Source: CAYUUP01 sp964447925 (lineage in GTDB: Bacteria > Bacillota > Clostridia > Oscillospirales > Oscillospiraceae). From it: a stretch of DNA of 18,356 nucleotides. Below, one piece after another: positions 6,613-14,460 of the stretch. Within the stretch, counting starts at the first letter, position 1; each line of letters begins with the position of its first letter. The notes below the pieces were generated by a model that did not search any database, was not told where the DNA came from, and was given only the letters and a program-made list of their open reading frames with translations. Both the position numbers and the translations under genes were made by a program. The stretch spans positions 1-18,356 of the forward strand of contig CAYUUP010000025.1 in assembly GCA_964447925.1 (NCBI GenBank), in the 5' to 3' direction.

Positions 6613-7758
6613 GTGCCGCAGATCAGGAAAAAAAGAATAGGCAAAACGCCACTGCTTGGGGTGATTTTGCTGTTGGCTCTTGCCGCCCTGTCACTCCGTT
6701 CTGGCGAGGCAGCTCAGGCAGCCCGGGCAGGATTGACCCTGTGTTATCAGGTCATCATTCCGTCTCTTTTTCCCTTCTTTGTTCTCTCCACCCTGATGGT
6801 GGAGCTTGGGATAGCCCGCTGGATAGGCCAGGGGCTGGAAGGAATTATGTTCCCTCTCTTCCGTCTCTCTGGTGCCTGTGCTTCCGCCCTGGCTCTGGGA
6901 TTCGTCGGAGGCTATCCCGTGGGTGCCAAAACCGCCGTCTCCCTCTATCAGTCCGGCAGTTGCTCAAAACGGGAGACGGAGGGTCTGCTGGCTTTTTGCA
7001 ACAATGCCGGCCCGTCTTTTATTCTGGGCGTGATTGGGGCAGGTGTCTTTTCCAGTAGCATTGTGGGCTTTCTGCTATGGGCCACCCACGTTGTTGCCGC
7101 ACTGATGGTGGGGCTGATCTTCCGGAGTTATCAAAAGCCGTCTCAAGTTGGCAAAGTCGTCTCCCGACGGGAAACGCCAGCATCTTATCCCTTCTCCGCA
7201 GCCTTCACCGGTGCCATCAGGCAGTCCTTCCTGTCCGTGCTGAATATTTGCGCCTTCGTCATCTTTTTCACTGTGGTCATCCGCCTGATGGAGATTCCCA
7301 ATCTGCTGACCCGCTTAGGTGTTTCCGGAGGAATAACTGCCGGGCTTCTCTCCGGTGTGATTGAGTTGACACAGGGGGTATGCGCCCTCACCGGCGGCAG
7401 CCTGCCCCTGCGGGCTTCGGCAGCAGCCTTTCTCCTAGGCTGGGGCGGTATCTCCGTTCACTGCCAGACCCTGTCCGTACTGGAGGGCAGCGGTCTGTCC
7501 CCTCGGCTCTATCTGCTGGGCAAGCTGCTGCAGGGACTGATTGCCGCCGGACTGACGGCTGCTGCTGCTCCTCTGCTTTCCCACCCGGTATCCTCATTTG
7601 CCCCATTGGAGGAGCATCTGACCACAGCGGGAGGGCTGACCGTCACCCTGTTGCTCTCTCTGGCTGCGGCAGCCATTGTCTGTGTGCCGTTGCTGGCCGG
7701 AAAAGGCCGCAGCAGGTGTGATGGGATGCCGTCCGGCGGGCCAACGGCGAAAAAATAG
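6613..7758 (+). CDS. ylbJ: Sporulation integral membrane protein YlbJ
   Basis: A 381-residue polytopic membrane protein with the nucleoside-recognition 'Gate' fold found in YlbJ, which in Bacillus is needed for spore formation. Family motifs visible include IIPSLFPFFVLS (near residue 48), GFVGGYPVGAKTA (near 97), FCNNAGPSFILG (near 128) and the later FLLGWGGISVHCQTLSV. About eight or more hydrophobic segments are spread along it. GTG 6613 is preferred because GGAGG (6601-6605) is 7 nt before it, while ATG 6607 is only 1 nt from the site. Its presence points to an endospore-forming host. The substrate, if it transports anything, is unknown. Confidence 0.85.
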   Translation: MPQIRKKRIGKTPLLGVILLLALAALSLRSGEAAQAARAGLTLCYQVIIPSLFPFFVLSTLMVELGIARWIGQGLEGIMFPLFRLSGACASALALGFVGGYPVGAKTAVSLYQSGSCSKRETEGLLAFCNNAGPSFILGVIGAGVFSSSIVGFLLWATHVVAALMVGLIFRSYQKPSQVGKVVSRRETPASYPFSAAFTGAIRQSFLSVLNICAFVIFFTVVIRLMEIPNLLTRLGVSGGITAGLLSGVIELTQGVCALTGGSLPLRASAAAFLLGWGGISVHCQTLSVLEGSGLSPRLYLLGKLLQGLIAAGLTAAAAPLLSHPVSSFAPLEEHLTTAGGLTVTLLLSLAAAAIVCVPLLAGKGRSRCDGMPSGGPTAKK

Positions 7759-7802
7759 TTTTGAAAATTTGAAAAAGTGTGGCACAATATATTTGAATAT
7801 GA

Positions 7803-7808
7803 TATAAT
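7803..7808 (+). promoter_or_regulatory. Extended -10 promoter for the small four-Cys gene
   Basis: TGATATAAT gives a perfect TATAAT (7803-7808) with the TG of an extended -10 (7800-7801). There is no good -35 at 17 nt (TGGCAC). A start near 7815 would leave a leader of about 25 nt to ATG 7840. Confidence 0.5.
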
Positions 7809-7839
7809 GATGGCAATGAGAAAGAAAGAGGGCCGCCAT

Positions 7840-8052
7840 ATGCTGTTTCGCAAGGATATAGAACCTCGGTGTCAATATTGCAGATATGCCACTCCCATCA
7901 GTGAGGACGAGGTGGTCTGCCGGAAGAAGGGTGTTGCTTTTGCGGGCGGCGCCTGCCGCTGGTTCCGCTATGACCCCTATAAGCGGACGCCGCCCCCTGC
8001 TCCTGTGCCAGATTTTTCCCGGCTCCGGGACGAGGATTTTGCCCTGGACTGA
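7840..8052 (+). CDS. Small conserved four-cysteine protein of unknown function
   Basis: A 70-residue protein with an N-terminal Cys11-xx-Cys14 pair, then a Cys in the EVVCRKKG segment and one in GGACRWFRYDP, a spacing compatible with one bound zinc. It ends with a proline-rich, acidic tail (PPPAPVPDFSRLRDEDFALD). I recall similar small proteins with a DPxKRxPP segment in other Clostridia, without a known role. ATG 7840 has a purine-rich AAAGAGGG about 8 nt upstream; the frame stays open further 5' but those codons overlap the promoter. It follows ylbJ by about 80 nt yet appears to have its own promoter. Confidence 0.7.
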   Translation: MLFRKDIEPRCQYCRYATPISEDEVVCRKKGVAFAGGACRWFRYDPYKRTPPPAPVPDFSRLRDEDFALD

Positions 8053-8128
8053 AGGGGTAATTGGCATATGGAACAGGGTTATCTCCTGTGGTTCACGCTA
8101 AAAAAGCAGAAGCCCCTGACTTTGAATG

Positions 8129-8311
8129 TCAAGTGTCCAGCAGACCAACAGCTCTCAGGGAAGCCAGCAGAGCGTTGAGCTGGGCAATCACATCTTCCAA
8201 AGTGGCGTGATCGGGCAAGTCTGCCAAAGCTCCGACCGAAGTGATGCAGGGGCAGCACGCAGGAAAACACTGTCCGCCACAGGGTGGCTCACTGGCAAAA
8301 TAACGTTTCAT
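8129..8311 (-). CDS. Small cysteine-rich protein, candidate spore-coat component
   Basis: A 60-residue protein starting at ATG 8311 with AAGGAG 6 nt upstream. The N-terminal third is cysteine-rich (CGGQCFPACCPC, residues 11-22). The rest is a helix, ATLEDVIAQLNALLASLRAV, of the kind found at the C-terminus of collagen-like exosporium proteins and phage head-fibre proteins, where it promotes trimer formation. A promoter with sigma-K-like elements sits at the right distance upstream (8356-8383). I infer a mother-cell-expressed spore surface protein, but no direct homologue is recognised. It is read against the transcript of the ylbJ region. Confidence 0.6.
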   Translation of the reverse strand: MKRYFASEPPCGGQCFPACCPCITSVGALADLPDHATLEDVIAQLNALLASLRAVGLLDT

Positions 8312-8355
8312 AGGTTGCTCCTTTCCAGAGATTGCGGCGTTAGCTGCCGCAGAAC

Positions 8356-8383
8356 ATTCTATGATATCCTGCCCCGGAAGGTG
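8356..8383 (-). promoter_or_regulatory. Candidate sigma-K-type sporulation promoter
   Basis: On the minus strand CACC (8380-8383) is followed after 16 nt by CATAGAAT (8356-8363), matching the mother-cell sigma-K pattern (AC-containing -35, 16-17 nt, CATAnnnT). The predicted start lies about 38 nt before the ATG of the cysteine-rich gene. The -10 is also close to the sigma-E form, but no sigma-E -35 is correctly spaced. Confidence 0.4.
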
Positions 8384-8393
8384 CAGGTATATA

Positions 8394-8446
8394 AAGGGCT
8401 GTCTCAAGATGATTTTCTAGAATCACAGGAGACAGCCCTTTTTGCG
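8394..8446. terminator. Bidirectional intrinsic terminator
   Basis: AAGGGCTGTCTC (8394-8405) pairs perfectly with GAGACAGCCCTT (8429-8440); the 23-nt loop holds a smaller GATT/AATC stem. On the plus strand TTTTTGCGCTTTT follows, ending transcripts from ylbJ and the four-Cys gene. On the minus strand TTTATATA follows, which could end the mscS transcript. Confidence 0.75.
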
Positions 8447-8512
8447 CTTTTGAATTGAATTTTATAGTAGAGTGCAATCAATGTAGAGATGGTATGCTTT
8501 CAATGCCACCGA

Positions 8513-9325
8513 TTATTGCTGCGTCAGCTGGCCCTTGAGATGCACATCCATCTGGGGGAAGGCGATCTCAATGCCCTCGGCGTCAAAGCGTAGCTTAACC
8601 TCCTCGGTGACAGCCCGGAGAGCGGGCCAGTAGTCCTCGTTCTTGACGGTATACCGCCCCTCCAGTTTTACACTGCTGTCTGTCAATTCCGCCACAAAGA
8701 CCTGTACCTCCGTATCCTCCGCCCGGTAGGCGCTGTTTATCAGCAAGCCGGAAAAAATCTCCTTGGCCCGTTTCAGGTCAGCAGAGTAAGCTACACCCAC
8801 CTGCACAGCAACCCCACGGGTGGGGCTGGCAGACAGATTTGAGATCCTGCTGCTGGCCAGAGTTCCGTTGGGGAGGTAGATCTCCTTATTGTCCACGGTG
8901 ACCAGGACAGTATAGATCAGGCCGATGATTTTCACCGTACCCTCACCGTCGGCGGTGACAATATAATCTCCCACAGAGAAGGGCCGCATCACCAGCAGGA
9001 TCACGCTTCCGGCAAAGTTGGCAAGACTCCCCTGAAGGGAGAGACCCACAGCCAGTCCCGCCGAGCCCAGCACTGCCACAAAGGAGGTGGTGCCAATGCC
9101 AAGATAGTTGAGGATGACGCAGAAAATGATGATATACAGCCCCCAGCGGAAGAGGGCGCTCAGAAACTTTGTCAGGCTGATATCTAGATTATGCCGCTCC
9201 GCCACCTGGCCAAAGAACCTCACGATAACGCCCGTCAGCTTGCTGCCCACCACCCAGATGAGCAGGGCGATGAGGATCCTGATCCCATTGGTGAGAATGA
9301 GATTCAAAATGACAGACCAATCCAT
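8513..9325 (-). CDS. mscS: MscS-family mechanosensitive channel
   Basis: A 270-residue small-conductance mechanosensitive channel, close in length to E. coli MscS (286). It protects cells from hypo-osmotic shock by opening under membrane tension. Three membrane segments are seen: about 13-37, 55-76 and the pore-lining helix 81-112 with the Gly/Ala/Ser-rich GLAVGLSLQGSLANFAGSV, ending in RPFSVGDYI. A beta domain with EIYLPNGTLASSRISNLS follows (148-165), then the alpha/beta C-terminal domain closing with GIEIAFPQMDVH. ATG 9325 has AAGGAGG upstream. It lies 41 nt downstream of the last permease gene with no terminator between, so it may be transcribed with the nucleoside importer. Confidence 0.92.
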   Translation of the reverse strand: MDWSVILNLILTNGIRILIALLIWVVGSKLTGVIVRFFGQVAERHNLDISLTKFLSALFRWGLYIIIFCVILNYLGIGTTSFVAVLGSAGLAVGLSLQGSLANFAGSVILLVMRPFSVGDYIVTADGEGTVKIIGLIYTVLVTVDNKEIYLPNGTLASSRISNLSASPTRGVAVQVGVAYSADLKRAKEIFSGLLINSAYRAEDTEVQVFVAELTDSSVKLEGRYTVKNEDYWPALRAVTEEVKLRFDAEGIEIAFPQMDVHLKGQLTQQ

Positions 9326-9366
9326 GATGCATCCTCCTTTGCTTGTTTACTCACGGCCTATGGCCT

Positions 9367-10344
9367 TCACCGTTCCTCCCGGAAATAGGCGCTGCCCAGA
9401 GCTGCGGGTGGTTGGTTCTCCCGTTTCTGGCGGATGCTGACAGTAATCAGCACGATAACGGTCACCACATAGGGCAGAATTTTGTAGATTTCCGTGGGAA
9501 TTGGGATTACCGTGACACGCATATACATGACAGTCAGGGCGCCAAAAAGGATAGAACCCCACACAGCCCGACTGGGCCGCCACAGGGCGAAGATGACCAG
9601 CGCTACTGCAAGCCAACCCCGTCCGTCCATGGCATTGGCACTCCAGATGCCCGAGGCGGACACCATGGTGAAGTATAGTCCCCCCAGACCGCAGATGCCG
9701 CCTCCGATACAGGTGGCCAAGTATTTGTAACGGGTGACATTAATGCTGGCGGCATCCGCTGTAGCGGGGTTTTCCCCCACTGCCCGGAGATTCAGCCCCG
9801 CCCGCGTGTGGCTGAAGAACCAGGCCATAGCTGCGGCGATGAGGAGCGCCCCATAGATCATAAAGTTATGAGAGAAGAACAGCTTGCCCACCACCGGCAG
9901 ATTCACCAGGAAACTGGGGAAGACGCTGCGAGAAAAAAGGGTGATGGTACCGCTAGAAGCGACCAGACGGCCACCCGCTGCTTGGCGGAAATACTCGCCA
10001 AAGAATTTGCCAAAGCCCACGCCGAAGATGGTCAGGGCCAGTCCGGTGACATTCTGGTTGGCCCGGAGGGTGATGGTCAGGAAACCATAGATCAGCGCGC
10101 CAAAGGCCGCTGCCAGGAAGGCTGCTGCGAGGGCGATGGCCACGGCTACCGCAGGGATGGGGCCTGCCGTCTGTTCATAGAGATAGGCGGCAATCAAGCC
10201 GATGGATCCGCCCATATACATCATACCCTCAACGCCCAAATTCAGGTTACCCGATTTTTCGGTCAGGATTTCCCCCAGAGTACCATACATCAAGGTGGTG
10301 CCGGTGAGAATTGCGGCAGTAAAGAAGTTCATCAGCCAGGTCAT
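9367..10344 (-). CDS. nupQ: Nucleoside ABC importer permease (NupQ/YufQ-like)
   Basis: A 325-residue permease of the BPD_transp_2 type, paired with the preceding permease in BMP-family nucleoside importers (B. subtilis NupNOPQ imports guanosine; NupQ is about this size). Recognisable stretches are TLGEILTEKSGNLNLGVEGM near the N-terminus, NVTGLALTIFGVGFGKFFG, and GLNLRAVGENPATADAASIN, the cytoplasmic loop that contacts the ATPase. About eight to ten hydrophobic segments are present. Its ATG overlaps the upstream stop by four bases (ATGA), and a G-rich ribosome site lies within the end of that gene. The exact nucleoside is not readable from the sequence. Confidence 0.88.
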   Translation of the reverse strand: MTWLMNFFTAAILTGTTLMYGTLGEILTEKSGNLNLGVEGMMYMGGSIGLIAAYLYEQTAGPIPAVAVAIALAAAFLAAAFGALIYGFLTITLRANQNVTGLALTIFGVGFGKFFGEYFRQAAGGRLVASSGTITLFSRSVFPSFLVNLPVVGKLFFSHNFMIYGALLIAAAMAWFFSHTRAGLNLRAVGENPATADAASINVTRYKYLATCIGGGICGLGGLYFTMVSASGIWSANAMDGRGWLAVALVIFALWRPSRAVWGSILFGALTVMYMRVTVIPIPTEIYKILPYVVTVIVLITVSIRQKRENQPPAALGSAYFREER

Positions 10345-11462
10345 TTGCTTACGCCCCCTTCCTCATCTTTTTGTTTCTTACGAAACAATAGTCGGTAGCG
10401 GATGAAAAACTCACTGGCCAGCATACAGAAGAGGATCATGCCGGTGAGGATATCCGAGAGATCGGCAGAGATCACATTGTTGGTCAGTGTACTGACAGTG
10501 GAGGCTCCTTTATCCAGCACCGCCAGCAGCATGGTGATGAGGATCATGCCGAAGGTATTCAGCTGGGCCAACCAGGCCACAGTGATGCCGGTAAAGCCAA
10601 CTCCGCCGGCCACGGAGTCGCTGAGGGTATAGTTAATGCCGGACACCATAATAAAGCCCACAATGCCAGCCACCGCCCCGGAGACGCCCATGGTGCGGAC
10701 GATGACCCGACTGACATTGATGCCGGCATAACGGGCGGTTTCCACAGACTCGCCCACCACAGCGATCTGATAGCCCTGTTTGCTGTATCGCAGATAACAA
10801 AACATCAGGACCACCAGCACCAGAACGATAATCAGGCCGGAAGTCACCTTGCCCATGGAGGGTAGCCGGGCAGACTGGGAAAAGAGGGCAATCTGCTGGG
10901 TCCCTTTGGGGATTTTCTCCCAGGGACCTCCCTGGAGCCACTTCACTAGACCAATGGCAATATAGTTCAGCATCAGAGTGAACAGTGTCTCATTGGTACC
11001 CCATTTGGCCCGGAACACAGCGGGGATCATCCCCCAGATGGCACCTCCCAGAGCCCCGGCAAGAAACATCAGCAACAGCAGGGGGAAAGCTGGTAAGGCA
11101 TCCTGCCAGGTCAAGGCCACGAAGGTGGAGAAAATGGCACCCATGGTGACCTGCCCCTCTACGCCGATGTTCCAGAACTTCATCTTGAAGGCAGGGGCGA
11201 TAGCTACCGAGGCCCCCAACAGCGGGGTGGCGATTTTCAGCGTCTGCTGGAAGGCCGTCAGACTGCCCAGACTGCCGTTGAAGATGGCAGCATAGACAGA
11301 GATGGGATTATAGCCCAGGGCGGAAAACATCACACATCCCAGCAGCAGCGCCACCAGGATGGAGCCGATGCGGGTAGCCCAACTCTTGCCGCGCCCAAAA
11401 TTTTCCCGGCGGGTGAGACGGATCAGGGGTTCCCTGCCCTCATGTTCACGCTTCGCTGCCAT
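10341..11462 (-). CDS. nupP: Nucleoside ABC importer permease (NupP/YufP-like)
   Basis: A 373-residue permease, the longer partner in BMP-family nucleoside importers. After a basic cytoplasmic N-terminus come about ten hydrophobic segments. Diagnostic pieces are APAFKMKFWNIGVEGQVTMG, KWGTNETLFTLMLNYIA (the 'NE(t/m)l...mlNyia' signature of this subfamily) and a QIAVVGESVETARYAGINVS loop for ATPase coupling. The start is either ATG 11462, overlapping the ATPase stop as TGATG, or the GTG one codon upstream; AGGAGG fits both and I chose ATG. Tight overlaps on both sides show one translationally coupled operon. Confidence 0.88.
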   Translation of the reverse strand: MAAKREHEGREPLIRLTRRENFGRGKSWATRIGSILVALLLGCVMFSALGYNPISVYAAIFNGSLGSLTAFQQTLKIATPLLGASVAIAPAFKMKFWNIGVEGQVTMGAIFSTFVALTWQDALPAFPLLLLMFLAGALGGAIWGMIPAVFRAKWGTNETLFTLMLNYIAIGLVKWLQGGPWEKIPKGTQQIALFSQSARLPSMGKVTSGLIIVLVLVVLMFCYLRYSKQGYQIAVVGESVETARYAGINVSRVIVRTMGVSGAVAGIVGFIMVSGINYTLSDSVAGGVGFTGITVAWLAQLNTFGMILITMLLAVLDKGASTVSTLTNNVISADLSDILTGMILFCMLASEFFIRYRLLFRKKQKDEEGGVSK

Positions 11463-12997
11463 CACGATCCACCTCCTAACTTCGTCATCAGCAGTCCCAC
11501 CTGCTCCTTAGTGGCCTCCGGGCCGGGCAGGATGCCGCTGACCTTTCCTCCGCACAGAACCAGGATGCGGTCGCACAGCTCCAGCAGCACATCCAAATCC
11601 TCACCCACATAGATGACGGCCACACCCTTTTCCTTCTGCCGGTTCAGCAGTTCATAGATTAGGTAAGAGGTGTTGATGTCCAGCCCCCGGACGGCGTAGG
11701 CCGTCATCAGAACGGACGGATCAGAGGACAGTTCCCGGCCTACCAGTACCTTTTGGACGTTGCCGCCGGAAAGCTGTCTCACGGGCGTCAGGATGCTGGG
11801 GGTGGAAACCTCCAACTCCTTCTTCACCTTTTCCGCCAGCTGTTCGGGGGTCTTCCGGTCGGAGAGACCGAAGCGTCCCCGATCGAAGGAGCGGAGCATC
11901 ATGTTGGCAGCCATGTCCATATTTGCTACCAGACCCATGCCTAACCGATCCTCCGGTACAAAGGACAGCCGCACTCCCAGTGCCTGTATTTCCATGGCAG
12001 TCTTGCCCACAAGCTGGGTGACAGCCCCATCCGGGGCAGTATAGGTGATGGAGCCGCTCTTTACCCGCTGCAGCCCAGCGATGGATTCCAGCAGTTCCTT
12101 CTGTCCACAGCCGGAGATGCCGGCAATGCCCAAAATCTCCCCTGCGTTGGCGGTAAAGCTGACATTGTCCACCTTGATGACGCCTTCGTGGTCGGCCACG
12201 GTCAGGCCATCTACCTGGATGCGCGGAGCAACATTTTTTGGCGTCTCCCGGCGGATGTTCAGGGTGGTAGCCTGTCCTACCATCATGTCAGTGAGGGACT
12301 GGGCGGTGGCGTCCCTTGTATCCACAGTATCGATATAGGCGCCCTTCCGCAAAACGGTGACCCGGTCGGAAAGGCTCAGCACCTCCTGCAGCTTGTGGGT
12401 GATAATGATGATGGCCTTGCCGTCTGCCCGCATATTCCGCAGCACGTCAAAGAGACGCTCTGTCTCCTGGGGCGTCAGAACAGCGGTGGGTTCGTCCAGG
12501 ATCAGGATATCTGCCCCTCGGTAGAGTACCTTGATGATCTCCACCGTCTGCTTCTCAGAAACTGACATATCATAAATCTTTTTGTCCGGGTTGATGGAGA
12601 AGCCATATTTATCCGCGATCTCCCGCACCCGCCGGGCTACGGCAGCCTTGTCCAGACGCCCTGGCTCCTTCAGACCCAGGATGATATTCTCCGCCGCTGT
12701 CAGCACATCTACCAGCTTGAAGTGCTGGTGGATCATGCCAATGCCCAGGTCAAAGGCGTCCTTGGGTGAACGGATGACCTCTTCCTTTCCATTGACAAGG
12801 ATATGCCCGGCATCCGGGAAGTAGATGCCGGAGAGCATATTCATCAGCGTGGTTTTTCCGGAGCCGTTCTCTCCCAGCAGAGAGAGAATTTCCCCACGGT
12901 AGACCTTCAGGCTAATGCTGTCGTTGGCCACAACGCTGCCAAACCGCTTGGTCACGTCTACCAGCTGGATGGCGGCCACCTTCTGATTCTGTTCCAA
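11462..12997 (-). CDS. nupO: Nucleoside ABC importer double ATPase (NupO/YufO-like)
   Basis: A 511-residue fused double ATP-binding protein, the usual arrangement in sugar- and nucleoside-type importers. Domain 1 has Walker A GENGSGKTT (42-50), an altered signature MSVSEKQ (144-150), Walker B LILDEP (165-170) and the switch His201. Domain 2 is degenerate as in relatives: the Walker A region reads GISGCGQKE (293-301), the signature is LSGGNVQ (409-415), and the Walker B site is replaced by LMTAYAVRGLD (430-440), so domain 1 probably does most of the hydrolysis. The start is TTG 12997 behind GAGGAGGAG. It follows the binding-protein gene across a strong hairpin. Confidence 0.92.
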   Translation of the reverse strand: MEQNQKVAAIQLVDVTKRFGSVVANDSISLKVYRGEILSLLGENGSGKTTLMNMLSGIYFPDAGHILVNGKEEVIRSPKDAFDLGIGMIHQHFKLVDVLTAAENIILGLKEPGRLDKAAVARRVREIADKYGFSINPDKKIYDMSVSEKQTVEIIKVLYRGADILILDEPTAVLTPQETERLFDVLRNMRADGKAIIIITHKLQEVLSLSDRVTVLRKGAYIDTVDTRDATAQSLTDMMVGQATTLNIRRETPKNVAPRIQVDGLTVADHEGVIKVDNVSFTANAGEILGIAGISGCGQKELLESIAGLQRVKSGSITYTAPDGAVTQLVGKTAMEIQALGVRLSFVPEDRLGMGLVANMDMAANMMLRSFDRGRFGLSDRKTPEQLAEKVKKELEVSTPSILTPVRQLSGGNVQKVLVGRELSSDPSVLMTAYAVRGLDINTSYLIYELLNRQKEKGVAVIYVGEDLDVLLELCDRILVLCGGKVSGILPGPEATKEQVGLLMTKLGGGS

Positions 12998-13022
12998 CTG
13001 TTCTCCTCCTCAAAAGCAAGCA

Positions 13023-13047
13023 GGGGGAGCTGGCGAGCAGCTCCCCC
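13023..13047 (-). terminator. Intercistronic stem-loop after the binding-protein gene
   Basis: GGGGGAGCTG (13023-13032) pairs perfectly with CAGCTCCCCC (13038-13047), loop 5 nt. On the minus strand CTGCTTGCTTTTGAGG follows, only a weak U-tract. Such hairpins behind binding-protein genes usually protect the upstream mRNA or reduce readthrough, giving more binding protein than membrane parts. I read it as attenuating rather than fully terminating, because the ATPase gene has no other clear promoter. Confidence 0.6.
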
Positions 13048-13081
13048 CAGTTGTGGGTCGTTGTCAGTTGCGAAGATAGAT

Positions 13082-14326
13082 TTACGCCACCACAGTGATG
13101 ATGTTATCCAGCACCCAGTAGAAGCTGGGGGCGGATTGGGTGGAATTCTCAGCATAGCCATCGGACAGGTCGATGGTATCGGTGTCATCCCAGGGATTTG
13201 TGGCGGTGTAGTCACCCACATAGATGTCGGTGGCACTGAGGGAGTTGCTGGCAAAGGCGTCAACCAGCTCGTCAATCTTGTCCTGGGTTCCCTCAGCAGC
13301 GATGGCAGTATTCAGGTCAGTCATGGCAACCCAGCCTTCGTCAAAGCCATGCCACTCGTCCACGGCAATCTTGTCCCCATTCAGAACGGCCTGAACCACA
13401 CCGATCTGATAGCTGTCCCAGACAATGCGGCTGGAGATTAGGGAGGTGTTGGGAGCGAAGGAACTCATATCGGTGTTATAGCCCACGTGATAGACCACGG
13501 TGCCGTTGGCGGCAGCCTTCTCACAGACAGTGGCCGGGCCTTCGGTATCGGAGTGCTGGGAGATGATGGCACAGCCGCGCTCAATGAGGGTCTGAGCGAT
13601 CTTGCTCTCCTCCTCATAGTCACCCCAGGAGTTAGCATACATGACGTCCATGGTGGCATCAGACACCACAGAGCGGACGCCCATTAGGAATGCAGTGTAG
13701 CCGGAGATGACCTCGGCGTAGGGATAGGCGGCCACATAACCCACCTTGGCCTCGGTGACCTCGCCGGAATCCAGCAGCTCCTGTAGTTTCATACCGGCAA
13801 CCACACCCGCAATATAGCGGCCCTGATAAATCTCACCCATGGCGTTATGGTAATTAGGTGTCTCATCATCGGCGTCCGCACAGGTGGCCTGGCAGAATTC
13901 TACGTTAGGATAGCTGGCGGCCAGCTCTTTCAGTGTCTCGCCGAAGCCAAAGCTGGTGCTGAAGATCAGGGTGCAGCCCGCATCAATCAGCTCCTCGGCG
14001 GCGGTGGTCACCTCGCCGGAATCCTCAGCGACTCTGTACTTTGCCATGGTTTCCACCTGGCCGGCGTAGGCGGTCTCAACGGCCTGCTGGGCATAGATGA
14101 AGTTTTCGGTGTATGCCTCGCTGTCATCGCCAATGTAGATATAACCGATCTTGAGGACGTCACCAGTGGAATCGCTGTCGGAGTCGGTGTTTTCGGCGCC
14201 GGCGTTTTCCGTACCTTCGGACACCTTGTCGCTGTTAGCGCTGTTAGCGGAGAGGTCCTGTCCGCCGCAGGCGGCCAGAGCAAATGTCATAGCCAGGGCC
14301 AGGAGAAGGGTGAGCAACTTTTTCAT
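13082..14326 (-). CDS. nupN: BMP-family nucleoside-binding lipoprotein (NupN/BmpA-like)
   Basis: A 414-residue lipoprotein: signal MKKLLTLLLALAMTFALAAC with lipobox Cys20, then a Ser/Asn/Asp/Glu-rich linker to about residue 52. The mature domain starts at LKIGYIYIGD and follows the BMP (PF02608) pattern of purine-nucleoside binders: TLIFSTSFGFGETLKELA near 118-135, NYHNAMGEIYQGRYIAGVVAG, KVGYVAAYPYAEVISGYTAF, and GCAIISQHSDTEGPATVCEK with the SQHSDT ligand segment. ATG 14326 has AAGGAGG close upstream. It is the first gene of the importer operon, next to xpt on the same strand. The family call is firm; guanosine or another purine nucleoside is inferred from relatives and context. Confidence 0.92.
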   Translation of the reverse strand: MKKLLTLLLALAMTFALAACGGQDLSANSANSDKVSEGTENAGAENTDSDSDSTGDVLKIGYIYIGDDSEAYTENFIYAQQAVETAYAGQVETMAKYRVAEDSGEVTTAAEELIDAGCTLIFSTSFGFGETLKELAASYPNVEFCQATCADADDETPNYHNAMGEIYQGRYIAGVVAGMKLQELLDSGEVTEAKVGYVAAYPYAEVISGYTAFLMGVRSVVSDATMDVMYANSWGDYEEESKIAQTLIERGCAIISQHSDTEGPATVCEKAAANGTVVYHVGYNTDMSSFAPNTSLISSRIVWDSYQIGVVQAVLNGDKIAVDEWHGFDEGWVAMTDLNTAIAAEGTQDKIDELVDAFASNSLSATDIYVGDYTATNPWDDTDTIDLSDGYAENSTQSAPSFYWVLDNIITVVA

Positions 14327-14410
14327 TTGTTTGGTTCCTCCTTGAAAATATGCATGAGCAGAGAGTAGATGTATGTCAAAGGGACAACGCCCTTGGACAG
14401 CGGTTGAACA
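14327..14410 (-). promoter_or_regulatory. Probable promoter region of the nucleoside importer
   Basis: Between the xpt terminator and nupN the minus strand carries a perfect TTGACA (14374-14379), but no -10 is well placed; the best, CATATT, is 21 nt away. The TTGACA overlaps a small dyad AAGGG-N6-CCCTT (14379-14394) that could be an operator. There is no aptamer-like sequence. Weak evidence: the operon may instead depend partly on readthrough from xpt. Confidence 0.35.
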
Positions 14411-14447
14411 GAAAAAATAAAAGACGGAATCGCCATGGTGATCCCGT
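14411..14447 (-). terminator. Terminator after xpt
   Basis: On the minus strand ACGGGATC pairs with GATTCCGT over 8 bp including one G-U (14440-14447 with 14424-14431), loop ACCATGGC, followed by CTTTTATTTTTTC. On the plus strand a shorter ATTTTTGG follows. It lies 14 nt after the xpt stop. Confidence 0.7.
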
Positions 14448-14460
14448 ATTTTTGGATATA

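Noticed and set aside
6138..6644. 168-codon leftward open frame across the spacer
   Set aside because: It overlaps the zinc-ribbon start and promoter palindromes, has no ribosome site, and the translation looks random.
7780..7797. TGGCAC resembling the -24 element of a sigma-54 promoter
   Set aside because: The -12 element lacks its GC and the spacing is wrong; the nearby extended -10 TGATATAAT explains the gene better.
9808..10398. 196-codon rightward open frame
   Set aside because: It lies antisense to two secure permease genes and has no matching family features.
12803..13441. 212-codon rightward open frame
   Set aside because: It spans the antisense of the ATPase and binding-protein genes and the intergenic hairpin; a shadow.
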